A stretch of 64,000 nucleotides of DNA from Larkinella punicea (GCF_003334855.1 NZ_QOWE01000012.1:124001-188000), one strand, 5' to 3'. Positions 36,839 through 45,972 are shown, numbered from the stretch's first letter. The notes: generated by a model not told the origin, from the letters alone. Made by a program: numbers and translations.

Positions 36839-37168
36839 TCAATGACCACTCACTTTGGAAAAAAGATTCATCACCAACACGCCCGCAATGATGAGAATCA
36901 TACCGATGATGGCAGGGGGATCGGGAACCTGTTTGAACAGAAAAATGCCCGCCAGAGCGGTCAGGACAATTCCGACGCCCGACCAAACGGCATACGCCAC
37001 CCCAATCGGCAACGACCGCAAAGCCAAACTCAGCAAGTAAAACGAAATCAGATAGCCTATGATGGTAATCAGACTAGGCACCAGTTTCGTAAACTGCTGA
37101 GACGCATTCAGGGCGCTGGTTGCCACCACTTCGGCAACAATGGCCGCGAATAAATAGAGGTATTTCAT
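36839..37168 (-). CDS. Small multidrug resistance (SMR/EmrE-type) transporter
   Basis: Four-helix membrane protein of 109 residues, normal for SMR. The essential membrane Glu is Glu13 in IVAEVVATSAL; LPIGVAYAVWSGVG is the family helix 3 signature and VLMN-type ending (GVLVMNLFSK) closes helix 4. Exchanges protons for quaternary cations or guanidinium. It stands alone, not paired with a second SMR subunit, so a homodimer is likely. Confidence 0.93.
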   Translation of the reverse strand: MKYLYLFAAIVAEVVATSALNASQQFTKLVPSLITIIGYLISFYLLSLALRSLPIGVAYAVWSGVGIVLTALAGIFLFKQVPDPPAIIGMILIIAGVLVMNLFSKVSGH

Positions 37169-37492
37169 GGGGTTGATGGAGGAGGCAACCGACTTCTTTT
37201 CAGAAGCTGAAAAGCCAGTAGTAATCTTTCGTTTAGTACGCCTGTCGGTAGTGTAAGTAGAGGCTATTCCACCAACCGGTTTTGCGAATTGTACCGATAC
37301 CCGATCATATCAAAGCCAATACGGGTCACATTACGACCAACTTAGACTTTAATAATTTAAAAAGCGCATTGTTGGACCATTTTTTTCTGTTTGGAACGGT
37401 CTCGTCGAAAAGGGAATTTAATGAACGCCGGTCAATAAACTGACATTTCTCGAACGTTACGAAGTAGGCCTGGCTCATGAAGGGCGGGTAGG
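37169..37492. other. Intergenic region, 324 bp
   Basis: Lies upstream of the SMR gene and downstream of the membrane protein gene, both leftward. I see no gene and no clear hairpin; it should hold the SMR promoter. No riboswitch-like guanidine motif could be identified by eye. Confidence 0.4.
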
Positions 37493-38854
37493 TTAGGGTT
37501 CAGGTACATACCAGAATGGAATCATCACCAGTTCATCGGCTTCTTTTTTTCGGGGATCTTGCAGGGCCACGCGCAGCAAGTTGCGGCCTGTTTTAAGATT
37601 GCCCGGCACCAATACCGTTTGCCAGCCGCGTTGCTCCTGGCTCCCGGCCTGGGTAAACAGCAGGTTAGGCCGGGCACAGACTGAATCGTTGACGGTGATG
37701 CGAATCAGCCTGTTGATCTGCTGGTTGCTCCAGGAAGCATACTGCTGCCGAATTGCCTGCCTCGACAGCGTATCGCTCCAGACTGGTTCGGGCGCAACCT
37801 GCCTGAACAGCTTGTCGAGCGATTTGGGGTAAGCAATGAACAAGCGTAAGTACGGTTCCCGAATCACGTCGGACTGGATGGAAGCCACACCAATAAACGC
37901 ACCTTCGGGGCGCTGGTTGTCATAGGCCGTAGGCTCGATGTAGAGACTATCGATTCGGGCCGAGTAAAGATGCCGGCTGTTGAAAAACGACACCCGTCCG
38001 TTGGTCCGTGAGATATCGTTAAAGTATTCGAGGAAGAACACTACAAAAAATACCAGCATGAAAATCGCTGCCGTCTGAAATAACCTGCCGGGCCGGATAT
38101 TGCTGTAAAATGTATTGCTAACATAGGAGGTATGCTTGTACATACCCATCAGCACCAGTTGCCCTACCTTCATCAGCCGGTAGTTGAGTTGCATGCCCCT
38201 GGGGGTTTGTTTAACCTTCTTCTGATTCAACAAGATAATGGCGATGTAGAACACGGCAACCAGCGTACCCAAAGCCATTTTGACCCCAAACCAGACGTTG
38301 GCGGGTACGTTGGGTTGAACAACCAGGTAGATCAGTAACCCCAGCACGTAGAGTAGGGCTACCACCACCAGCAAGAACACGAATTGAAAAGCGAGGGCAA
38401 ACACGATATTGCAGCGTTTATCGAGCCAGAGAATATAGCGATCCAGTGGGCCAAGCTCGTCGGCAAGGCGTCGCTGCGCATAAGGCGTAGAGAACGGAAT
38501 ACGGTCGTAGTGGATGCCTGACGGAAAAACGGCCAGCAGACCTACCAGACCCACCCAAAACGCCCGCATCACAAAATTGGCCAGAAAAGCCGCAAACAAA
38601 ACGTGACAGGTGGCCCGAATCAGGCTGTAGGCCAGCGACGGCAACATAGCCGCTGCGCCATCGGTATGGGTCATGTAATTATACCGGAGGTAGCTGAAGG
38701 CCGACTCCAGCAGATCAGGCAATTGCAGGATGGCGAACATCGCAACGCCGGAAATGGCTAATTCGAGGTTCCAGCTCTGCGTGGTTAATTCCCGGAGCTT
38801 GTCTTGCTCATCAGGTGTAAGTTGCGTAGCAGGCGGTGGGGTGTTATCAGACAT
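37493..38854 (-). CDS. Multi-pass membrane protein of unknown family, 453 residues
   Basis: N-terminal soluble stretch (SDNTPPPATQLTPDEQDKLR), then membrane helices near 32-50, 88-118 (two), 148-185 (one or two), 192-215 and 262-282, and a C-terminal periplasmic part of about 165 residues (QDVIREPYLRLFIAYPK-like segments) without Cys pairs. Five or six helices in total. I recognise no family. It is flanked by a 172 bp gap upstream and no partner genes. Likely an inner-membrane protein; function unknown. Confidence 0.65.
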   Translation of the reverse strand: MSDNTPPPATQLTPDEQDKLRELTTQSWNLELAISGVAMFAILQLPDLLESAFSYLRYNYMTHTDGAAAMLPSLAYSLIRATCHVLFAAFLANFVMRAFWVGLVGLLAVFPSGIHYDRIPFSTPYAQRRLADELGPLDRYILWLDKRCNIVFALAFQFVFLLVVVALLYVLGLLIYLVVQPNVPANVWFGVKMALGTLVAVFYIAIILLNQKKVKQTPRGMQLNYRLMKVGQLVLMGMYKHTSYVSNTFYSNIRPGRLFQTAAIFMLVFFVVFFLEYFNDISRTNGRVSFFNSRHLYSARIDSLYIEPTAYDNQRPEGAFIGVASIQSDVIREPYLRLFIAYPKSLDKLFRQVAPEPVWSDTLSRQAIRQQYASWSNQQINRLIRITVNDSVCARPNLLFTQAGSQEQRGWQTVLVPGNLKTGRNLLRVALQDPRKKEADELVMIPFWYVPEP

Positions 38855-39026
38855 GAATGATCGTGTGTGCTGATGGTTACAATCTAAGTTGAATAATCAT
38901 CTTTATCGTAGCCAAAGTACGAAAACTTCAAGCTAAATACGCGTTGATACACCGTCGGCAATAGCATCCATTAGTTAGTAAGGTATTTCAGGGTAATACA
39001 CGGGATGGTTAAATGCATAGGGGTTA

Positions 39027-39917
39027 TCAAAATAAGTCCGCATATACCTTGGGCATAGCCGTCAGTGGTTTGATGCGAATGTTGCGGTAAAACACTTCAG
39101 CCGCTTCACTTTGTAACTGGATCTTACCCTGCTTCATGGGAACCTCTTGCCCATCGGGTTTACTATAGCGGGAATCTTTCAAGACCATCACCACATGGCC
39201 ATTGACCAAATGGAGACTTTTCCCCCCGAAGCAAATCAGTTCCAGCCGGGTCCATTCCCCCGCCGGACTTTCGTGATTGGCCGACCGAAGGCAGTAGTAA
39301 TCACCGCCCCCTTTGAAGGGTGCGAACGGTTGCTTTTCGTCCGCTACCCTGTTCATAATGCCCTCGGATGGAAAAGACCGGATATCAATGGCGGAATTCG
39401 CCTGGCACCAATAATCGCCCATGTGCCCCTCCATGATCTGAAATTCCTGCGAAAGCATCCACGATCGAAAATATTCTACACCCGCTTCGCCAATGGAATG
39501 ATAGAGGATGCCCGAATCCCGCAATTTATTTTTTCTGGGGTCATATTTTTTCTCTCCCCATTTCACGTCAAGTACAAGGTGATAATTTTCGTAGGATTTT
39601 CGGGTGAACAAACAGCCATACTTTTCCCCGCTGATCCGCAAGACGGGGCCACCAGGGTCATTTAAGACGGAAAACACACGGGTGTCGTCTTTGTTATAGC
39701 CAATCGGCGGAATCGGATTGCCCGATGCATCCGTTGGTATCTTTCCATTATAATCCGGCTTATGGGCATAGCTTAGATAAGACTCCCATTGCGTCAGGTT
39801 TTTGTCCAACAGGGGGATCCATTCGTCGGACTTACCTGGTGAAGAGACCGAAACCGTCAACGTAAGCACGATAAAACCGGTCAGGGAGAGAAGGACGAAT
39901 TTTGCGGATTTTTTCAT
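39027..39917 (-). CDS. DUF1080 (3-keto-disaccharide hydrolase fold) exported protein
   Basis: Exported protein, 296 residues, Sec signal with hydrophobic core FVLLSLTGFIVLTLTVSVSS. The jelly-roll DUF1080 domain shows WIPLLDKNLTQWESYLS at the start, LVLDVKWGEKKYDPRK, DSGILYHSIG and a final EVFYRNIRIKPL. Family members cleave or bind 3-keto-sugars; this one may act on host or plant glycosides. Shares a 106 bp divergent gap with an AraC regulator, whose inverted repeat covers both starts, so regulation by it is likely. Confidence 0.9.
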   Translation of the reverse strand: MKKSAKFVLLSLTGFIVLTLTVSVSSPGKSDEWIPLLDKNLTQWESYLSYAHKPDYNGKIPTDASGNPIPPIGYNKDDTRVFSVLNDPGGPVLRISGEKYGCLFTRKSYENYHLVLDVKWGEKKYDPRKNKLRDSGILYHSIGEAGVEYFRSWMLSQEFQIMEGHMGDYWCQANSAIDIRSFPSEGIMNRVADEKQPFAPFKGGGDYYCLRSANHESPAGEWTRLELICFGGKSLHLVNGHVVMVLKDSRYSKPDGQEVPMKQGKIQLQSEAAEVFYRNIRIKPLTAMPKVYADLF

Positions 39918-40029
39918 ACGACTTGAATGGAGACTTTTACAGAGGTAAAACTAAGCCAGTGAAAATGGAACGAGTTGTAAAAATCCATTCTTTTCTGGTA
40001 GATTTATAGCTTTACAAAGTCGTATGAAA
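39912..40029. promoter_or_regulatory. Inverted repeat spanning both start codons of a divergent pair
   Basis: Perfect 13 bp arms, 39912-39924 against 40017-40029, each containing a start codon: both genes begin AAGTCGTATGAAA. The spacing is 92 bp between arms. Could be an AraC-type operator pair or a shared ribosome-binding leader. Confidence 0.6.
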
Positions 40030-40860
40030 CGGTACATTCTGCATACTTCCTTTAGTATTTATCATTTCGAAGCCACGAGTTGGATGCATGCGGTACACAC
40101 CCATACCTACTTCGAAATAATTTTTATTCTCAAAGGCCGGGGCATTCATAACATCAATGACAATTCGTTCCCCTATACGCAGGGGGATGTGTTTCTGCTG
40201 GGACCGCAGGATTACCATGATTTTGCCATTGAGGAATTAACCGAGTTCTGCTTTATTCGCTTCAACGAGTCGATCCACAAGCAGTATCGTGAGGAGAAAG
40301 ACAGCAACGGGCAGCCGATCATAAAAGCCTTGCTCACCACCTCCTCTCAGAGTCGTGGATCAATTGTTCTGGACAGGCAGGAGAAGCAGAAACTGCACGC
40401 TCTGATGATGGTGTTGGAAGCCGAATATGAAAGCCATCAATCAACCCACTTTGCCATCATTCGCGATAGTCTCCTGCACAGTATGCTGATGATCCTTGCC
40501 CGAAACCTGTTCGATCAAACCTCCGCCAGGCCCCTGGTAAGCCATTCCGTCGAAGCCATGCTCCTGTATATTCGGCAACACATTTATCAGCCCGACAAAC
40601 TCCGAATTGAAAACCTGGCCGAGGCATTCCATTATGCACCGGCTTATGTCAGCCTCTTTTTCAAAAAGCAGACGGGAGAATCCCTGAAGCAGTACATCAT
40701 CAAGCACAAAATCAAACTTATCGAAGCCCGGTTACTCTATAGCCCTTTAAGTTTGGCACAGATTGCCTATGAATTTGGCTACACCGATGAAAGTCACTTG
40801 TGTAAACAGTTCAAAAAATACACCGGCATTACTCCTTCCGCCTTGCGCACCAGGATATGA
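40024..40860 (+). CDS. AraC family transcriptional regulator
   Basis: A 278-residue regulator with an N-terminal cupin-like sensor (HTHTYFEIIFILKGRGIHNI, about 26-50) and a C-terminal pair of helix-turn-helix motifs: LRIENLAEAFHYAPAYVSLFFK (first), LAQIAYEFGYTDESHLCKQFKK (second), ending KYTGITPSALR. Cupin and HTH spacing is normal. Divergent to DUF1080, so it probably senses a sugar and controls that gene; this is inference from position. Confidence 0.93.
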   Translation: MKRYILHTSFSIYHFEATSWMHAVHTHTYFEIIFILKGRGIHNINDNSFPYTQGDVFLLGPQDYHDFAIEELTEFCFIRFNESIHKQYREEKDSNGQPIIKALLTTSSQSRGSIVLDRQEKQKLHALMMVLEAEYESHQSTHFAIIRDSLLHSMLMILARNLFDQTSARPLVSHSVEAMLLYIRQHIYQPDKLRIENLAEAFHYAPAYVSLFFKKQTGESLKQYIIKHKIKLIEARLLYSPLSLAQIAYEFGYTDESHLCKQFKKYTGITPSALRTRI

Positions 40861-41009
40861 CCAACAAGGGTTGGGCACGATTCAGGTGCGCAAAGCGGTT
40901 CAAGTAGGCAAAACCACGCAACCTGGTGATGTCACTTCCACTGTGTCGTTCCTTTCACGTTCGCCGGTTTTCAGGAAATGAATAAACTGGGCCTTTGTAT
41001 AGGCTCCGG

Positions 41010-41256
41010 CAATACGCATATAGTGCCCAACAGAAAACCCAGATTGCCCTGCTCTACCAGCAGATTGGCCAACTCAAGTTCGAAAAGTCGGACGGCCGAT
41101 GCAGCCGAGCGATTGACAACGTGCTCACCGAACGATTCTGGCGAACGCTGAAGTATGAACCGGGCCGACGGGGCGGAGGTATACCTGAGAAGCTATGAAA
41201 ATGGGCAGGATGCTTATCGACAGTTGGCCCACTACATCCGCATTGGATGTTTCTGA
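41010..41256 (+). pseudogene. IS3-family insertion sequence remnant
   Basis: Translated remains of an IS3-type transposase with a large internal deletion. About 41010-41100 encodes the end of OrfA (AQQKTQIALLYQQIGQLKFE), fused directly to the end of the OrfB integrase (RAIDNVLTERFWRTLKYE, around 41100-41155). A frameshift follows at about 41158; the normal continuation VYLRSYENGQDAYRQLAHYI is in another frame up to a stop at 41254. The D-D-E core is gone. I found no terminal inverted repeats. It sits 99 bp from the 3' end of the tmRNA gene, and the 40861-41009 stretch holds no gene. Confidence 0.85.
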
Positions 41257-41316
41257 CATTAAAATCTTCACTTTTCTTTGCCATTTTCTTGCCATTTTTG
41301 AGGATATGGCAAGAAT

Positions 41317-41347
41317 AAGCCCTGTAAATACTTGATTTACAGGGCTT
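41317..41347 (-). terminator. Terminator of the tmRNA gene
   Basis: Perfect 13 bp stem AAGCCCTGTAAAT with ATTTACAGGGCTT, five-base loop, located just beyond the tmRNA 3' end on its strand. Confidence 0.75.
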
Positions 41348-41354
41348 TGTAAAG

Positions 41355-41724
41355 TGGAGACGCAGGGAGTCGAACCCTGGTCCAGACAAGGAAACCGTCG
41401 TGCTTTCTACATGCTTAGATGCGATTGGGATTGTCGGGAATCGGTCAGGCCCGCATCACGCCGTACCTCATCCTTAGGTATTTTTGTCTCGCTCCGTAGT
41501 CAACACCATTACCGGAACCAGCGCTGCGAGTCGATGCCCCAGAGTCCAACCCAGCAGCACGTAGGGTCGGTGGGACAATGGCATTTGCTAATCCTCCGGA
41601 TTAAGCAGCCATGGCGTAGTTATATTCGCCAGTTATTGTGTGAAGGTTTGTTATACAGGAAATGCCCTCAACTCCCGGCATGCTTACACGCAGCGTCAAC
41701 AAGCTGTCAATTCCGGTCGTCCCC
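41355..41724 (-). ncRNA. ssrA: Transfer-messenger RNA (tmRNA)
   Basis: Rescue RNA for stalled ribosomes, about 370 nt. The 5' end GGGGACG (41724) pairs with CGTCTCC at the 3' end (41356-41362) to form the acceptor stem; the T arm is GGTTCGACTCC with CCAGG / CCTGG stem. The resume frame reads GEYNYAMAA then TAA (codons 41604-41630, stop 41601-41603), so the complete tag is Ala plus this sequence, ending YAMAA as in other Cytophagales. CCA is not encoded: the discriminator A (41355) is followed by CTTT. Ends were placed from the pairing, so may shift by a base or two. Confidence 0.95.
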
Positions 41725-41747
41725 AGAAACGTGTGTAAAACGTAACG

Positions 41748-41755
41748 CAAAGGTA
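41748..41755 (-). promoter_or_regulatory. Probable -7 element of ssrA (TACCTTTG)
   Basis: Reads TACCTTTG on the tmRNA strand, 23 bases before the mature 5' end, leaving a short leader for RNase P removal. It lies just after the ferritin-like gene stop. Confidence 0.5.
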
Positions 41756-41761
41756 CGGAAA

Positions 41762-42391
41762 TTAGTTTTCCTTTCCTGCAATGATTTTTTCCGTCGCCAG
41801 CAGGCTGGTCAGCCAGGCCGTATACAACCCGGTTTCAATCGCCACCGCCCGCTCGGCGTGGCCCTGCCAGTCGCCAAAAAACGTCTCCATCTGCCGCAGC
41901 ATCTCGGCCAGGTGTCCCTCCTCTTCCACAATAATCGACCGGACGTTCACCTTGCTGCCCGACTCGGTGAGCACATCCTGGTACACCGGATACAGTTCGT
42001 CGGCCCGCACTTCAATGGCGTAGGTCACCAGCAGATAAGCCGCATACTTCAGTTCAGCTCCCGCAAACCCCAGCGTGTCTTTCAAATACCGGCAGACCTG
42101 CACATCGAGCCGGTTGAGGTAGGCATGGCTGTCGTTCGGAGCCAGCAGAAAGGCCGGTTCGTAGGTCGGGCAGTCGGTTTCGGCCACTTTCTGAATCTGC
42201 TTTTTCAGGTAATACGCGTGCCGGGCTTCTTCAGCCGCGTGTTTGAGCATCAGCAAATCGACGGTGGTTTTGGGTTCAGCCGCCGAAATCTTGCGGGCAC
42301 CGGTATTTTCCATCATCGACAACGTATTGAGCCAACGGGCGTGCAGCGAATCGTCGGCCACGATATGCGTTAAGAGGTTCGTAAATTCCAT
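41762..42391 (-). CDS. Ferritin-like superfamily protein
   Basis: All-helical di-iron-type protein of 209 residues. Metal-ligand motifs appear in order: KHAAEEARHAYYLKK (about 69-83), AIEVRADELYPVYQ and VEEEGHLAEML. It starts at 42391; the earlier Met at 42442 adds an unlikely N-terminus. No haem or transport signature. The substrate or oxidation target is unknown. Its 3' end lies next to the tmRNA promoter; the 155 bp upstream is shared with the divergent ThuA gene. Confidence 0.85.
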   Translation of the reverse strand: MEFTNLLTHIVADDSLHARWLNTLSMMENTGARKISAAEPKTTVDLLMLKHAAEEARHAYYLKKQIQKVAETDCPTYEPAFLLAPNDSHAYLNRLDVQVCRYLKDTLGFAGAELKYAAYLLVTYAIEVRADELYPVYQDVLTESGSKVNVRSIIVEEEGHLAEMLRQMETFFGDWQGHAERAVAIETGLYTAWLTSLLATEKIIAGKEN

Positions 42392-42458
42392 CCAGAAATT
42401 TGAATTGATATCCCGCAAAGATACGGCACAGGCGTGGGTCACAAACCGTTTTTTTTTG

Positions 42459-42466
42459 TACTTTTG
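42459..42466 (+). promoter_or_regulatory. Possible -7 element (TACTTTTG) for the ThuA fusion gene
   Basis: Fits TAnnTTTG, 80 bp before the start at 42547, behind a poly-T run. No clear -33 box. Confidence 0.35.
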
Positions 42467-42546
42467 AAGCTTTGTAAAAGTCTATTTGAAACCCGAATCT
42501 TTATAAGCCGGTTTCTTGACCACGTAGTATTTTTTAACTAACCTCT

Positions 42547-45500
42547 ATGTATTCTGACAATCCCCAATCCTCGTTGCGCTTTCGGGCGTTCCTGTCATGG
42601 ATGCTGGTAGGCTGTCTGACCCTGTCGGCCGTTTGGGCGCAGGCGCAGGCCCCCCAGAAACGTTTATTAGTTTTTTCGAAAACCGCCGGTTTCCGGCACA
42701 CGTCCATCCCGGCCGGTCAGCAAGCCATCATAAAACTGGGTAAGGAAAACGGTTTCGCCGTCGATACCACCGAGAATGCCGCCAAATTTACCGAAGCGAA
42801 CCTGAAACGCTACAACGCGGTGGTCTTCCTGAGCACCACGGGCGATGTGCTGAACGACATGCAGCAGGCCGCTTTTGAACGCTACATTCAGGCCGGTGGC
42901 GGCTTCGTCGGGATTCACGCGGCTGCCGACACCGAATACGACTGGCCGTGGTATGGCAAGCTGGTGGGTGGGTATTTTGCCAGCCACCCCGGCAATCCGA
43001 ACGTGCAGGAAGGCGAAGCCTACGTCGTTAGCAAAGACCACGTTTCGATGTTCGGTTTTCCCGATCGCTGGAAGATCAAGGATGAGTTCTACGACTTCAA
43101 AAATGTCAACCCCGCCGTGACGGTTCTCGTAAAAATCGACGAAAAAACGTACAAGGAAGGCAAAATGGGCGACAACCACCCGATGTCGTGGTTCCACGAA
43201 TACGACGGCGGCAAGGTGTTTTATACCAACTTCGGCCACCCCGACGAAACCTTCACCAACCCCGTTTACCTCAAGCATTTGCTGGGCGGTATTCAGTATG
43301 CCGTTGCCCCGAAACTGGATTACACAAAAGCCAAAACGCTGCCTTTCCCGGAAGAAAACCGCTTTAACAAGGAAGTGCTGGCCGAGAAACTGGACGAACC
43401 CACCGAACTGGTCGTACTCGACAACGGCAAGGTGCTGTTTACCGAACGGAAAGGCGCGTTGAAAGTCTATGACCCCAAAACCAAAGTCACCAAAGTGGTG
43501 GCGAATCTGCCGGTCTATACCAAGCAGGAGTACGGTTTGATGGGCATGAACATCGACCCGAAATTCAAGGAAAACCAGTGGCTGTACCTCTATTACTCGC
43601 CAACCGTCGAAAAATGGAAAGCCGATACGGCCCAACACCTGTCGCGCTTTAAGTTCGATGCCGAAAAGAACGAGCTGAAAATGGAAAGCGAGCAGGTTCT
43701 GCTGCGCGTTCCGGTGAAACGCAACAACGAGTGCTGCCACACCGGCGGTTCGGTGGCCTGGGATAAGTCGGGCAACCTCTACCTGTCGACCGGCGACGAC
43801 ACCAACCCGTTCGAATCGCGGGGCTTCAGTCCGTCCGACGACCGGCCCGGTCGCGAAAGTTTCAATGCCCTGGTGACGTCGAGCAACACGATGGATCTAC
43901 GTGGAAAAATTCTGCGCATCAAACCGCTCGACAACGGTACCTACGAGATTCCCGAAGGCAACCTGTTCCCGAAAGGCACGCCCAACACCCGGCCCGAAAT
44001 CTACGTAATGGGCAACCGGAACCCGTATCGCATCTCGGTCGATCAACGCACCGGTTTTCTGTACTGGGGTGAAGTAGGCCCGGATGCCGCCAACAACATC
44101 GAAAAATACGGTCCGCGCGGCCACGACGAAGTGAACCAGGCCCGCAAAGCCGGGTACTACGGCTGGCCCCTGTTCGTTGCCGACAACAAGGCGTATCGTC
44201 ACTACAATTTTGCCGACAGCACCTCCGGCCCGTCATTCGATCCGGCCAAACCGGTCAACCCGTCGAAATTGATCAAGGGACTCAGCGAGTTACCCCCGGC
44301 CCAGAAGGCCTTTATCTATTACCCGTATGCCGACTCGCCCGAATTTGGCCCGATTGTCGGCAAAGGCGGACGGAATGCGATGGGCGGCCCGGTGTATTAC
44401 TACGACGATTATCCGGAAACGCCGGTGAAATTCCCGCGCCATTACGACGGTAAGTTTTTTGCTTACGACTGGATTCGCGACTGGATTCACCCGGTAACGA
44501 TGACCAAAGACGGCGATTTCGTGAAGATGGAAACTTTCATGCCGAACACGAAATTTAGCCACCCGATCGACATGCAGTTCCACAAAGATGGTTCGCTGTA
44601 CGTGCTGGAATATGGTCAGAACTGGTTTGCGCAGAACGACGACGCCCGGTTATCGCACATCACCTACAACGCCGGAAACCGCAAACCGCTCGTGGTTGCC
44701 AACGCCAGCAAAACCGTGGGAGCCGCCCCCCTGGCCGTTCAATTCAACGCCAAAGGCTCGCTGGATTACGACGGCGATGCGATCAAATACGAGTGGACGT
44801 TTGGACAGGGCTTGCCGAAAAGCACCCAGGCCGCTCCCACCTTTACGTATGCCAAGCCGGGTGTGTATACGCCAACGCTGAAAATTACCGATGCCGCTGG
44901 GAATGTTTCAACCAAGCAACTGGAAATCCGGGTTGGCAACGACGTTCCGAAAGTGGAAGTAGCCGTGAAAGGTAACAAGACCTTCTATTTCGACAACAAA
45001 CCGGTGGAATACGAAGTCAAAGTGGCTGACAAAGAAGACGGTAGTTTGACAACCGGCAAAATCAGTCCGGAAGATGTCACGATGACCATCAACTACCTCG
45101 AAGGATTCGACAAAACGTTGCTGGCGCAGGGTCACCAGGCTAATGTCGGTTTTGCAACCGGCAAACGGCTCATCGAACTCAGCGACTGCAAAGCCTGCCA
45201 CAGCATCGACAAAAAATCCATCGGACCAGCGTATCAGGATGTGGCTAAAAAATATGCCAAGGAACGCCGGACGGAGATTGTCAACAAACTGGCGAAGAAG
45301 GTGATCGAAGGCGGTGGTGGTGTCTGGGGTGAACAGGCGATGAGCGCCCACCCGCAGGTAAAAGAAGACGAAGCGAAAGAAATGGTCAGCTTCATCATGT
45401 CGCTGGGCGATAAAAAGCAGGTCGACAAGAAACCGCTGAAAGGCTCCTATACTGCACAGGCGAAAGAAAAAGACGGTTCGTATCTGTTCTCAGCCAGCTA

Positions 45501-45957
45501 TACCGACAAAGGCGGTGCCGTAATCGGGCCACTGACGGGTAGCTCGACGGTCGCGCTGCGCAGTGCCAAGATGAAAGCGGCTGCCTATGATGGCGCCAAA
45601 GATGTGACGAAGTTCAAGCTGCCTTCCGGCAATGAAATTGCGTCCGGTGTCAAATCGAACGGGTATTTCTTTCTGGATGACATTGATTTGACAGCCATCC
45701 GCAGCCTGACGGTGATGGGTTCTGCCTCATCGAAATACATGGCGGGCGGCACGCTCGAAATCCGTCTTGATTCGCCCACCGGGACGCTATTAGGCTCCGG
45801 CGATGTCAAAAGTGAAAAATCGGAGCCGGTGAACATTGCCTTCAAAACTCCGGTTACCGGTCAACACAAGGTCTTCTTCGTTTTTATCAATCCGAATGCT
45901 GGCAGCAAACCGCTGTTTGCGTTGAGCGACATTCAGTTTAACGGGGAAACGATGTAA
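42547..45957 (+). CDS. ThuA domain / sorbosone dehydrogenase / PKD / cytochrome c multidomain protein
   Basis: Exported protein, 1136 residues, probably a periplasmic or outer-membrane-linked sugar oxidase. Signal peptide near 14-36 (LTLSAVWAQAQA). Order: ThuA-like domain (about 38-260; FSKTAGFRHTSI, FVGIHAAADTEYDW, PMSWFHEYDGGKVFY), PQQ glucose/sorbosone dehydrogenase propeller (about 275-700; GLMGMNIDPKF, NRNPYRISVDQRTG, GHDEVNQARKAGYYGWP), PKD domain (about 712-800; FNAKGSLDYDGDAIKYEWTF), class I cytochrome c with CKACH haem site near 881, and a C-terminal CBM6-like beta domain (about 980-1136). This fits electron passage from PQQ to haem in one chain. Known in Cytophagales genomes, function untested. 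Confidence 0.92.
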   Translation: MYSDNPQSSLRFRAFLSWMLVGCLTLSAVWAQAQAPQKRLLVFSKTAGFRHTSIPAGQQAIIKLGKENGFAVDTTENAAKFTEANLKRYNAVVFLSTTGDVLNDMQQAAFERYIQAGGGFVGIHAAADTEYDWPWYGKLVGGYFASHPGNPNVQEGEAYVVSKDHVSMFGFPDRWKIKDEFYDFKNVNPAVTVLVKIDEKTYKEGKMGDNHPMSWFHEYDGGKVFYTNFGHPDETFTNPVYLKHLLGGIQYAVAPKLDYTKAKTLPFPEENRFNKEVLAEKLDEPTELVVLDNGKVLFTERKGALKVYDPKTKVTKVVANLPVYTKQEYGLMGMNIDPKFKENQWLYLYYSPTVEKWKADTAQHLSRFKFDAEKNELKMESEQVLLRVPVKRNNECCHTGGSVAWDKSGNLYLSTGDDTNPFESRGFSPSDDRPGRESFNALVTSSNTMDLRGKILRIKPLDNGTYEIPEGNLFPKGTPNTRPEIYVMGNRNPYRISVDQRTGFLYWGEVGPDAANNIEKYGPRGHDEVNQARKAGYYGWPLFVADNKAYRHYNFADSTSGPSFDPAKPVNPSKLIKGLSELPPAQKAFIYYPYADSPEFGPIVGKGGRNAMGGPVYYYDDYPETPVKFPRHYDGKFFAYDWIRDWIHPVTMTKDGDFVKMETFMPNTKFSHPIDMQFHKDGSLYVLEYGQNWFAQNDDARLSHITYNAGNRKPLVVANASKTVGAAPLAVQFNAKGSLDYDGDAIKYEWTFGQGLPKSTQAAPTFTYAKPGVYTPTLKITDAAGNVSTKQLEIRVGNDVPKVEVAVKGNKTFYFDNKPVEYEVKVADKEDGSLTTGKISPEDVTMTINYLEGFDKTLLAQGHQANVGFATGKRLIELSDCKACHSIDKKSIGPAYQDVAKKYAKERRTEIVNKLAKKVIEGGGGVWGEQAMSAHPQVKEDEAKEMVSFIMSLGDKKQVDKKPLKGSYTAQAKEKDGSYLFSASYTDKGGAVIGPLTGSSTVALRSAKMKAAAYDGAKDVTKFKLPSGNEIASGVKSNGYFFLDDIDLTAIRSLTVMGSASSKYMAGGTLEIRLDSPTGTLLGSGDVKSEKSEPVNIAFKTPVTGQHKVFFVFINPNAGSKPLFALSDIQFNGETM

Positions 45958-45972
45958 GTTGTCTCAGGAGTT

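Noticed and set aside
41355-41400. tRNA-like T-arm
   Set aside because: Part of the tmRNA tRNA-like end; there is no anticodon arm.
41354-42373. 339-codon frame on the + strand
   Set aside because: Runs across the tmRNA gene and antisense to the ferritin-like gene.
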